64,000 nucleotides of DNA from Cantharellus purpuraceus. Its lineage: Eukaryota > Basidiomycota > Agaricomycetes > Cantharellales > Hydnaceae. Shown here one piece after another: positions 21,647 through 35,000 of this stretch. Position numbers and translations under genes: made by a program. The notes beneath the pieces are model-generated. The model saw only the letters and a list, made by a program, of their open reading frames with translations, was not told the origin of the DNA and did no database searches. Within the stretch, counting starts at the first letter, position 1. Each line of letters opens with the position of its first letter. Location: contig JALBUN010000006.1 of NCBI GenBank assembly GCA_025174535.1, forward strand, positions 930,001 through 994,000, given 5' to 3'.

Positions 21647-21966
21647 GGTGAAGAAATTGGGGGTGGAAGTTTGGACGGTATTTACAATAGAAGGGGGTGA
21701 TAGAGCTTAAGTTCGGTGTCTAAGATCTCTTGTGGCTATATCGGACCGACATTTGTTCCACGTGGACGGTGCTAACCGGGCAATAAACAATCAGATGGAC
21801 AATATTAGCCGGATGAGAATTTTTTTTTTCTTAATTCGCTCTTTTTTTCCAGAAACACGAGCCCGGATGGAAACATGGTTGCCGTTCGAGCTTAAATACT
21901 GGGCAGACTTGGCCACCCTTTCTTCACTTGTCTCTCCCCACTTCCACTACATCCCCTATCTTCAAC
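21647..21966. promoter_or_regulatory. Divergent promoter region, aldo/keto reductase / 212-aa protein
   Basis: 320 bp between divergent start codons. It contains the palindrome TCCACGTGGA near 21757-21766 and two poly-T runs (21821-21829 and 21842-21848) upstream of the plus-strand gene. Confidence 0.45.
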
Positions 21967-22820
21967 ATGCCCTCCACTACACCTGCCTACGAAGCCTCCT
22001 GCGGCTCTGTCAAGCATGTGTATGTCCTCTCCTCTCTATCTCTTCGTCATCACTCACGCCCTCCAGCAATCTCATGATTGACACTTTCATAGCCAACGCA
22101 CCTGCGGCGGACCTCAGAGCCGTCATTCGTGCTTTGTTGTCCACCAAGTGGGTGCACTTGTCTCATCCAGCGTCTCATTTGCTGATACAGCGTCCATAGC
22201 CCCGGCACAACCATTACATTCAATGCCATTGTTCGCTCACGTCTCAAGCAATTGCACGCAAACGTCACCCTGCCATCCCAATCGTCCATGTTCATTGTTC
22301 GAGGAGGCATCGCATCACCCACACATCAATTCTCGGAGGTGCTGAAACACGCGCGGATGCTTTTTGGTGCAGGTACGTGTCAGCGTCCATCCAATGCAGA
22401 TGCGAGGTTGACGCTCAAGCCTCTATCGACCTTCCTTCACCATTAGGCTTGGGTGTTGATTCTCTTCGAAGCTTCACCCATATCATTCGTTCAACGTTTC
22501 CTCTGCGCTGGGATACCTCCGATAATGACCCGCTGCTCCCTCACCTTGCAATTGTCGACGCCGATCTGGCGCAAGCGATTCAATCGTGCAAGGAGGAGGT
22601 TGCCGCGGGGTACTTAGAGTCGGAAGAGGATATTGCCAGCGCCAAGGCATCGTTGGACGAACTGTATGGGGCTCTGGAAGAGAGCAAACGCCTAGTCGAG
22701 ACCTGGGGCGGTGAATTCTGTTTCGATCGGGTATGTCAATCTACACATGCTCCGGAAGCCATGTCTAATGGCCGTCGCCAGGGCTATTTTGCAACGGAGT
22801 ATTGGCGATGCACCCTCTAA
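21967..22820 (+). CDS. Conserved hypothetical protein, about 212 aa, unknown function
   Basis: Five exons joined by four GT-AG introns give a continuous protein: MPSTTPAYEASCGSVKHV, then MIDTFIANAPAADLRAVIRA, LLSTNVHSPGTTITFNAIVR, SRLKQLHANVTLPSQSS, a Ser/Pro-containing loop, FSEVLKHARMLFGAGLGVDS, RSFTHIIRSTFPLRWD, LAIVDADLAQAIQSCKEEVA, a helix rich in Glu/Asp/Lys and finally FDR joined to GYFATEYWRCTL. It is predicted to be mostly alpha-helical, without a signal peptide or membrane segment, acidic, probably cytosolic or nuclear. I have an impression of similar proteins in other mushrooms but cannot name a domain or a role. It is divergent from the aldo/keto reductase. Confidence 0.7.
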
Positions 22821-25618
22821 ATCCTTTCCCCTTGGTTCGTTAGTGACTTGTGACCTGTTTAGACATATTTAGACAATGTTATTGTTTGTACCCTAACGGG
22901 GAACCCAAAAATAATACTGCCTGGTTTGATGGCCGTTATTCAAACGGACCGGCGAATCACTTTTGAGGGTGTGGACGTTCCTCAAAAAAACCTACCCATA
23001 GACTAAGGAAGGGAAACCTAAGTGAACACAGCCTTAATATCCACCAATCATCGGTAGCCTTGATTGAGAGTAGACGCACCCTGGATAAGGCTGCAGCTGC
23101 GCTTCCGAATCGCAAGTCTAAACTCCGCCAAGTCCGACCAAACATGTAGACGGCGACTGCCTTTCGGGCATATTCCCACAACCCTGAGTGGAAGGCTCGG
23201 GTGCAACATGAATACGTTGCCTCGAGGACCGGGGATGGCATAGAAACAACCGTTATCACCTCTTGTCAGTGTCGCCTGTGTCCGTCTCAATAGACCTCCG
23301 TCCATCGTACCTCATCGTGGAGCCTATCCACGACCCGACCATGCGCATATTTCCGATCTTTTCGTACCTTCACTCCCACAATATACGGTTCCCGTCGATA
23401 TGTCCCTAGAACCTTATCTGATCGTCAGGTACTGCAATGTAAAAATCTCCATTTATCCACTGCGTTCGCCGTGCCCGTCCTTCAGGCTATGTGATCCGAC
23501 CAACGTCGATCGCGTAGCCAACGCCGAGTAACTGTCGTCTGCCGAACATCCGGGTCCAAGCTCGACCTCGTACCTTCCCGGTTTGGTTTGTCTGGCTCCA
23601 TCATACCATTTTCTTTTCTGCTTCTTTCTCTTCGAGTACCCAACGCAAAGATATAGAATATACACTTGTTGGTCAATAATTGATGAAACACCATGATGGA
23701 GCTACTATGGTGATTAGAATGCTGCCAACTTCATCTTCTGTCGCACAGAGAAGGCGAAAGGCTGATTTAAGACAGAGATGTCGCAATCTGGATTCGAAAC
23801 GCCATTTCTATACAGAGAAACAAGTCCCCGGTGAGAGAAGTGCGCTGTTGAGAAAGATCCTTGCCCTTGGAAGGTCCAATGAGTTATCGAGATCGTACTC
23901 AAGTATTGCCTCTATTTGCCACCCACTTTATATCAAGATACAAATTGTTCGGCGTAACCTCCCAGGTCTGATCTGATCTAGCGGTTCGAAGAAGATAGAC
24001 GACGTGTAGAGGCATGGAAGGCCATGTGCCCAGGGAATGATGATGGACTCTACGAGAGCCTGTGTCGGAGTCACATAGTCACAGTAAGTCACACGACTGG
24101 CAACTGTTAGTAACTTGCAAATCTTTGCAAATACATTCTAAATCTTTCCGGGCAATAAATAATATACAGTTAAAAACTGTTGCCTCATCTCATAGCTGAA
24201 TGACAACCGCTTAATTTTTCTTGTGGGAAGTTCTCACGCACTACATGTGGGTTACGATACAGACGATGCGCCCAGGCTTCGCGACTCGCAGCAGCTTACA
24301 CAGTCGGGCGAGGTCGTAAAGGACAATGATATCGACCCAATCACCTAGCCAAGGAAAAACAAAAGGACCATGTGAGAATACAGATGCCTGGGCCGCCATC
24401 GTGGCAAATAGCCCGCCCGAGTCCTGCCAGTGGTGTCCTTCAGAACACATCAAACCGGCCTTTTAATTGAAGCATACACTGGTTGGTGACACCACTGAGT
24501 CACATTAACGATAATTTGTTGGAATATGCGAGCGGCGCGTGTTGTTAGACAGTGCCGAGGCACTATATATAATTACTTATGTAACTACTCATGCGTCCGT
24601 AACCTAACCATCACCACGCCGGTGTCATCCCCTTCGTGTCCCTCCTGCACGGTTTCCCAACAAATGACTGGGGCAGAGTTACTGTCCCTGTCATCATCTC
24701 AGCACGCCCCACCATCTTCCAGAGATCTAGCATGAAGTGTGAGAGGAAATTGATGCCCAATCTGAAAGTATATCCTGTCAGTCGGGACCTGTACAGGAGC
24801 TTTGGGACTGATGATCGAGCTATATAATTTCCCACACCAGTTAGCTCCATCTGACCATGAAGTGGTTATGTAGGCTCCAGCTAGGATTAACACAGGATTA
24901 CTTACAGGAGCAGCCTGTGCCCCAGAAGTCAGAAGCGCGACCGTTCAGTATACAATCAACTCACCCAAAACGCAAATACAGTGGCAGGTTGTCCAAAGAA
25001 CATAAATCTAAAGGCTATTACTTTAATAGTTTAATAGCTTGCCCGACCTACTCACGTGTATTGTACAATGCCTGAAAATTTCGTCCTTGATAGACTACCC
25101 ACAGTTGACATATTATATATGAGCACACTCACCATTCTGCATAATAAGTTGCAACGACTCTCCTGTAGATAACATGGCCGACCACCTCAGTTGGTACCAC
25201 CGTATACCAGTAAATATAGTAATCAATGGATTGAAAACCATGCTGATCAATGAGAAGAGTTGAATGAGGAGGTGAGGGGCTTACAGAGGCACTGGAACCG
25301 GCTGGGCGTAGGGAAAATTAGGAATAGATGAATAATACTGAGGGACTCAGAGAGAGGTTGGGAGTGGGGCATGTTCATCTTATATACAAGCACCCTGTTG
25401 AAGAGATGGGTAAAATGAGGCGAGGACTCGGAGCATCCACATCTGTGCTTGGAGCGCCGGGCGCACTGAGATCAATCACCAATCACTCATTACGCCACCA
25501 CATGCCACAGCAGGAGGGAAGTTTAATCTCAGGTCTTTCTTAAGTTGCACGGTCTGCAGGATAGTCTATATTATAAATACAACTGTAGTTGTATGGTCTC
25601 ATGCAACACAGAACGTGC
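22821..25618. other. Gene-poor interval of 2.8 kb
   Basis: No open reading frame here longer than about 100 codons and none with a family signature. Base composition is more AT-rich than in the genes around it. No tRNA arms, terminal repeats or transposon protein fragments were recognised. It includes the 3' flanks of the 212-aa gene and of the LPD1 gene. Confidence 0.5.
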
Positions 25619-27478
<1,860 letters not shown>

Positions 27479-27657
27479 GTGGGTAGCTGCCTGTTATATA
27501 TAACGGTCAAGACTTAGCTGCGCTAAGAGATCGAAAGGGTCGTACTCGATGCAACCGCAACATAACGTGCAAAGGTGACGAGCGCAGCTTAGTCAGATCG
27601 GACAATCCCGCGTAAGAAAACCTACATAGCCAGTGAAATCACGTGACATCAATGTAG
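27479..27657. promoter_or_regulatory. Bidirectional promoter, LPD1 / CDC123
   Basis: 179 bp. Seen here: a 12-bp palindrome GTTATATATAAC (27493-27504, TATA-like for LPD1), the inverted repeat CTTAGC-TGC-GCTAAG (27513-27527) with a near inverted copy GCGCAGCTTAG at 27582-27592, and TCACGTGA at 27639-27646, just upstream of the CDC123 start. Confidence 0.55.
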
Positions 27658-29004
27658 ATGACTCCAACTCTGTTTCCCTATGCTTCCCGTTCCTACATTG
27701 AAAGCTGCCAGTTCTCGTCTTGGTATATGAGATTTTCGCATGTCTCACCAAGAGCCCTCGTGATACGTCCCTTGAGTGAGGAGTTTCGTGCCTATCTGAA
27801 TGAAGACGGAGTTGTGGTGCCAGAAGGATCGGAGGACTGGTGGGTGCGCATATATTTCATGGTATAGAAGGCAACGTCTCAAATGTTCATCGTAAAGTCC
27901 TTTGACGAGTAATCTATCTGATGACTCATCGTCAAACACCGTCGAAGACGCCGAAGACACGGACTATCTGCAATCAAAACGCTACACGTTTCCTCAGCTG
28001 GATGCGCAGATCCGTGACGCAGTCAAGAGCTTTGGCGCTGTTTTCCCAAAACTCAATTGGACATCACCTAAGGTGAGCTCGTTCACTGGCGTATTTAGAC
28101 GTATTGTACTTTCACTCACTCGCAGCAAGGACTCTTCCTGGGTGATTCCAACTCTACGATGCACAACACCCGCTGATGTCTACCTTCTGCTCAAATCTTC
28201 CGACTTCATCTCACATGATCTCAACCCACAACTAGCCTTTGAAGGATGTCTGTCTCCCATTGACGGCTCTCCGTCTTCTACAACTATTGAACATCCTATC
28301 CATGACCTTGAGCTTGTACTGAAGAAATGGTATTTAGTGGACAAAGGTCGAGAGTTTCGTTGTTTTGTCCGTGATGATATTCTACTTGGTTAGTTGAGCA
28401 CCACTTAGAGTTCTAATTCCCCGACATCTCATGTTTATTCTGTGTTTCACTGAAACTCCAGGCATCACACAACGCGACCCCAATTATTATCCAAGTCTGA
28501 ATGAGCAGGGTACGAAGGACAAGATCCTTCGATCCGTGTTTGAGTTTTGGTTTCAGCATATCAGGTCCAAGTTCACAGGAGGAAGTAATTGTATGTCCAG
28601 TTTCTGTAGCTCGTGGCATGAATGATCCGTCTCATCCAATAACAGATGTCTTCGACATTCATTTGACGCGTGACCTCTCTTCAGCCCATATTTTGGACTT
28701 TAATCCGTATCATCCAAAAACGGATCCTCTTTTATTTACGTATGACGAGATCCTTCAACTCTTGGTTTCTGCGTCTACTTGTGTTGCTGCTGGCGTCGTT
28801 CCCGACTTTCTGCAGGGCCAGTCTTTTCCACCAGTCCTTCACACTATTACCTCTCCCTCTCACCCCGCTGCATCTCGGAATGCGCCACAAAATCAACATA
28901 ATGCTGTTCCGTTCGACGTATTACAAATGAGTGACGGGAATGATATTGCTACATTTTCTAGGAGATGGCAAGAGGAGCTCGCAAAAACTATGTATGAAAA
29001 CTAA
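27658..29004 (+). CDS. CDC123: CDC123 (D123 family), eIF2 assembly chaperone
   Basis: An ATP-grasp-fold chaperone that binds the C-terminus of eIF2-gamma and is required to assemble the eIF2 trimer for translation initiation. The protein starts MTPTLFPYASRSYIESCQ and shows the family blocks FSSWY, SPRALVIRPLSEEFRAYL, an acidic segment (LSDDSSSNTVEDAEDTDYL), FPKLNWTSPKDSSWVIP, RCTTPADVYLLLKSSDFISH, LVLKKWYLVDKGREFRCFV, ITQRDPNYYPSL and YVFDIHLTRD, followed by DFNPYHPKTDPLLFTYDEI. PKDSSW, F-R-CFV and D-I-H are ATP- and Mg-binding positions in the family. Four or five exons; the first join (DW or DC to NLSDD) is slightly uncertain. The stop is only 75 bp from the convergent MDN1 stop. Confidence 0.95.
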
Positions 29005-29079
29005 TATCACATCCAGACAATTGCTGCAGAAAGAAAACCGTAACATCTGAGAAAATATTCTAAATGCTGCATTTTTAGA

Positions 29080-32000
29080 CTATTCCTCCGAGATTCGTTC
29101 GAAAAATTGCTTTAACGTGCCCGACAAAACCTCAGGCAGAGCCTCAACAGTGCGTAGAACGACGTAGTACTGAAACGGGAAAGAATCCAAGTAATGATCC
29201 AGTTGGAGCTCCATGTGACCCCCTCCAACGTCCTTGTATGAAACTTGAGTCATTGACAAGATTGAATCTCCAGCGAGTGATGTAGTGTCCAAGGTTGGAT
29301 CATGGTGCGTATGCAAAGAGTCAATGATCACGAAGACGATCATGACGCGTTGCTCTTCAGCTCTTCGCAAGACGCTCCGCAATTTATCATGATCCTGGCA
29401 GATCCCATCAGAAATGATGATCTCCAGTTGCCACAGATCCGCTGCTTCACGACTTGCACGACCCATGGACGTCCGCTCGCGGGCCTGCATCAACACCCTG
29501 AGACTCGCGTCGACTAGTCCGAGCACGTCAGTCCTTCGTTGCTGAAACTTGAAGCTCTGCATGATTTTCCCCCCCTCCCGGTCATCCACCATACCATCCT
29601 CGAATGCATGGACTACTTCGACCTGTTCACCGAACCTAGCAATGGCCACTTCTCCACTTTCGAGCCGATTCAGTGCCTTGCTCACTAGAGCCAAAGCTTC
29701 ATAAGCGAGATGGACTGATCGACTTTCTGCCATGCTGCGCGAATCATCTAGTGCAATCAGGATCTGGTATTCTCGCTGACTCGGACGAGTACGTCGCAGC
29801 CAGATCTTGTCCTTCGTATACTCTGACGCGATATATGGAATAATCTTTTTCATGTTGAGCCTTTTCCCGGTACGGTAATCTCCTCGAAGTCGCGTCGCAA
29901 GCGTCGGCTCCAGAATGAGTCGTAACTGTTCGCAGAGCGTAAAGGATAAGTCGTGAGTCAAAGAGTCATACATGCGCCACATCTCCCCAGCACTAGAGGT
30001 CGTATGGCCAGATTCCTGCCACGCCTTGATAGCAAGCTCGACAGATTGTTCGTCTGGGTTAAGGCATGTCATGTCAACCTGTGATGCAACAACAGAGCCT
30101 ATGCCAGATGGGTCACTGGACTGTGGATGATCTGGGTGGTCTGTTGGAAGCTCATTATGAGTCGGAGCGCCTTGGACGAAAGTAGCTCCCGAAGTGGTCT
30201 TTCCTTGAGGCAGATTATCCTGATCCATTCGAGCCTCCATTGCCTGATTCAAGTCATCATCTGGAGGATTGATTGAATTAGAAATAGGCTCTTCCTCATT
30301 GATTTGAAGATCTCTGAGTTTTGCGGTTTGTTTTTCATTTGCTGGCCCAAGCGCTTGTAAATTTTGATCGTCACTCATGCCTTCATGGAGATATTCGACT
30401 TCTTGGGGTAATGCAGAGTCCTCGAACCTGGCCGATGTTTGCAACTCAAGTTCCCGTGCATCCCTGATCTGATCCCAGCGTTTGCGGATTTCCGTGAGCG
30501 CGTCGCCTAAGTTACGCAGTGGATTGGGTAGCGAAGGTGGGCGGGAAGACTCAATAGGAGCCGCAGAATTGGCAACACCACTGTCGTGATTATTCGTCCC
30601 TCTCTGTTCTCCAGCCGTGGGTAACAATACCCTTGAAAAAGGTCAATAAGTACGAATTCAGACCTAAACAAACAAACACCAACAGATCCGTTTGACCATT
30701 GCTTTCATTAAATTCAGTCCTATCTGTACTCTCGATACCAGTTGTTGCGTCCGGCCTGCTATGGATGCCATCCTTAGTGTCTTGCAGTCCGTCATTAGAC
30801 AATAGATCAAGCGTGCTCCCTATGTTAGACTCTCTCGTTTGGTCATCCCCTCCAGCGAGGTCTGGCTGAGCCGCCGTAGGCTGGGGATGCTGCTCGTCTT
30901 CGGCATCCGGGATTGGGGTCTCGCGTGAATCATGCCCTAACTCGTCCTGTTGGTCAGCATGGAGGACATCTTCCTGCGACGACTCGGCAAGTTCACTGGT
31001 GACCTGCTCTTGATCTCTGGACGCTGGCAGCTCCTGCTGTTGTTCACCTTCCACATCCTCCAGGGCATCATCCTCTTGAGTATCCAGGCTTTCATCTTGA
31101 CCATCCTCTCCGGTGCTGAGCTCTAGATCGTCCGGCAAATCGAGGGTACCCGCTTCGGGTACAAAGCTGTCTATTTGCATGCCTGCATCGATGGGATGGT
31201 CGTCTGGCATTCCATCGTCCTCTAAGTCGGCAGATTCTTCTGTAGCTTCGGGAAGCGGATGCTCCACCTTGTCCTCTTTCGCAACAATCTCAGACTTATC
31301 GTCCTGCTCCTTGGAGCCCTCTTTAGACGACTGTGCCTGAGCAGTCTCCCCAGGTAGAGCCTCATCTCCCCAAAGCTTCTCATCAACAGTACCTGGGTCA
31401 TTTGGATTAATTTCTCCAACCTCGTCGTCAACCTCCGCCTGACTCCCTTCATCAGAGCCAGTCTCGTTGTCGTCACCATCAAAGTCCTGCACATCCCCTC
31501 CAAGCTCCTCCATTTCAATTCCATCACCATCAGTAGCACCCGTTGCTTCACCATCTGTTGTCTCTTCGCCGCGAAGGCCTTCCACTTGACTTTCATCCTG
31601 GATTTGGTCGCTGACGTCCTTGCTTCCAGCCCCTTGTCCCAGTCCAGTGCCATCCAGAACCTCATCGCTTTGTCTCGTGTCACCAGTAGATTCATCATCG
31701 GCCTCAGCAGGCTTACAAAAACCTTTCTGCGCTACCGATAGCACCACACGGCATAGAATGTAAGATAACTTGAAAGACGATTTCACCAATTGACATTGGA
31801 CGTGGAGGTAGTTTTGGACAATACCAAGATAAGGATCGAGGAATCGTATTACGGTCTCTACCATGGCGAGCCTGCCAGTTGGTGGACATTCAACCAGGTG
31901 GTCGACAAAGACGTTCACTGCCTCTCTCACAAACTCAACAGCCAACGCTTGTGACAGATTGCCACTCAGGACCTCGTTATCAGAGACATAATTATCAGGC

Positions 32001-35000
32001 GGTTGGTCGAGATCGGGAGAAGACGAAGAGGAGCGCAAAGAGAGAATGCTCTGCACAATGAGAAGAAGCCGGTCGACCAGGTCTTTATGTAGCATCTTCT
32101 CGCCGGGCGGATTTGAAACTGGTGGATCTTCCAAAATCGAGGAAGCGTTCACGAGCCAGACAAGGACAGGAGAGCATAAATGGCGAATTCGGGGCTCTTC
32201 GACCATCCAACTCTTCAAGGCCGTTGTGGTAGACATTATACATGAGCGGGCAACACAGAAGTCATCATGCTCCTCTGGTGGTTTATAGTCATTAGCCATC
32301 TTAAGTCAAGCCTTCGTTCTGATAGACTGACCTGTCACCATGAGTCCTGTATGGGTGGAATGGACCTTTTCGCGTAACGTGTTTAATGAGTGGCATGATC
32401 GTTGCACATCTTTCAGATGTATGGTCAGAGCCTTGAGCACTAGGTGAGAGAGGGGTTGTGCATTGGTCAACTTGTCATAACGCAGACAACCATCATGTAT
32501 TTCCTTTAATGCGTGCTCTACCTTGTTGCAGAGTTCTAACCATGGAAGAAGGTTGTCAGCATTATTAATGGTCCCATGAGTGGTCGTCAACGCCTTCAAT
32601 CGGCGCACTGTCTGTTCTAATTCCTGATAGTTCATATAGTCCCGGAAAAACCTGCCCTAAAAGCGTGAAGATACACTCACTACGATGAGAACAGGTCACT
32701 GACCTAGTCCTAGCACCCAATGCAAACGCAAAGCTGGATTCGACGAAAGTAGTCGCACGTTGTAATTCACGGGTCGTGAGATCGCCGATATGCGCAGACA
32801 GAGAATGACGGAGTTCGGGCAATAAATGTAACATATGGCTGAAATAGCGTTCCGCTTTCGAAACCATATTATGAAATGGACTAGGCTGTGTGTTGGTCAT
32901 GGATGGTCGATCTAGAAGCCAGACCTTATCCTGGTGGCGATCAAGAACCTCCGGCCTTAGCCTAGATGTTAGCCCAATGCGCTTTAATTCCTGGAGAAGA
33001 TCGATCCATGCTTTTCGCTTTCGCATCATCAAGGTCTTATGCATCTGCATATTCCTACCCGCGGCATCAGTCTCGGATGACAGTGCAGCAACAGTCTCCG
33101 CGACTTGACTAGCAAAAGAATCCATGGAACCAAAGTAGACAGAATTGACCAAGGGTTCCCCATGCGATTTCAGTAGACTTTCAAACGTTGTGAGGGTTTG
33201 TGATAGGTCGAGCATATATTTTGGCATATCGTGTGCAAGCATGACACGAGGCAAGACAATAGGTGACGTTGAACCGGTATCTGTGGGAACCGGGTGTGAC
33301 CGGTCGGACAAGAGAGAGTCATCAATAGTCGGGTCGACATTCTTGTAGAAAAAAGCTGGGGCAACAGGTTCCCGTAAGACATCCCGAAACTTCCGCACAC
33401 ACTTGAAGAGCTGACGATGGGTTCGTTGAGCACTTTGTTTTAGAGCATGCACATTGATGTCCTTCCAGCTAGCCAATCTGATATAGTCCGAGAGCTCTCT
33501 CTCCAGCGGTGCTCGTTTTTCAGCAAGGAATTCAGCCACGGAATAGCTGAATTGATTGAAGAAGTCGTATAGGCTATGCAGAATGCGACTTGCACGAGCT
33601 AATGCATCGGAATCAGATGTAGATCTGACATCTGAAAGCAATTTGGTATACACTCCAAATGAATTGAGGAGTTCCAATCGTGCCCCAAATTGGCCGAGAG
33701 GACTATCATTGATGAATTGCTCCACCAGTGGGACCATCTCTGCAAAATATACATCCAGCGATGAGTCTCCTGCAGCAGCAGCAGCCAATGTTCCCCGAAT
33801 GATGAGCTCGAATAATCGCAACCACCAATCTACTGTTTGGGCACGGAACGACGAGTATTGAGATTCAAGAAGTTGTGGCCAGCACGAGAGCTCAAACTGT
33901 CTCCAATGGACGATAAGTTCGCTTAGTGCAGCTTGCTGAGGCTTCAGCGTGGTCTCTTTGTTGGAATATATTTCCCAATCGTCAGTTTGGAGGAGCAGCT
34001 GCTCCAGAGCAGATAACACTCTGGCGATTGGACTTTTTATGTTAAGCTGCAGAACCGCTTCGCACCGTGTTGTGAGGTGATGTAAAACCATTTGTTCTGG
34101 CCAATCCTTGACCAGGTGCAGCAGTCGCCGTTGGATGGCACGGACGACAGATAGAGCCCTTTTGACCTCGGGAACATTAGGACTGTGGTAAAAACTGTAG
34201 GTCATTTTGTCCAGGAGACATTCGCCATTTAACTGTCCTAATCTATTGGATAGAAGCAGAACTTGATATGGCAGGCTTTCCACATCTAGAGTATGTGAGA
34301 GCTCAGCGAAGTGGGTGGCTAGAACGTCCTGCATTGATGCTGTTCGCAGCTTCTGGTATTCATCATCCAGTAACTCTAAGGGCCTTCCAAACTGACTCTC
34401 ATCTGTGACCCAAAGATGAATTCGGTATATGCGTTCTTTATCTTCACGTGATAAACGTGGATCGCTGGAGGACGTGTTGCGGAATTGAGCGGATGAGTGG
34501 GTACCCTGTACACCGTGTTCGTCTTCGACACTAGGCTCCTCGTAGGTTGGAAACATGGAGTAATACTCCATTTCGTCAACATCAGCTTCTGGGAGAAAGC
34601 CATCATGGACTTTGTGATGATATAATGACTGGGATTCTTGAGCATCTCGCTCTTCATCATGGAGATCAGCCAACCATAGCTCCGCAATTCGATGATAGGT
34701 ATCGTCCAGAAATCGGAAACTCCCCGATCGAAAACTGCCCAGACAAGCATCATACGCAGATGCAGCAAGGACAAGCAAGATATGTAACGATGAACTGGTG
34801 GGGGAAGATAGGTCCGTTTTGATGGCCTCAAAGGCAGCTACTTTGGGAAATTGTATCAGTTTACGAATTTTACCCACTACTCGTGCATCTGTCGAGCTAC
34901 TGAGGGCTGAATGGCCAAGCTGATGCAGTCCAAACTTTAAAAGTGACAAAGACACCGAAATTGGATGAATGATGTCTGAGAAGTGAGAGTAGCCACTCTT

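Noticed and set aside
23800..23840. ATACAGAGAAA, like the U6 snRNA ACAGAGA box
   Set aside because: Downstream bases do not match the U6 catalytic helix sequence, and no U6-type 5' stem precedes it.
24636..24827. Plus-strand peptide with LLHGFPTNDWG, like the oxyanion region of alpha/beta hydrolases
   Set aside because: Only this short match is present; no nucleophile elbow or further strands follow in any frame nearby.
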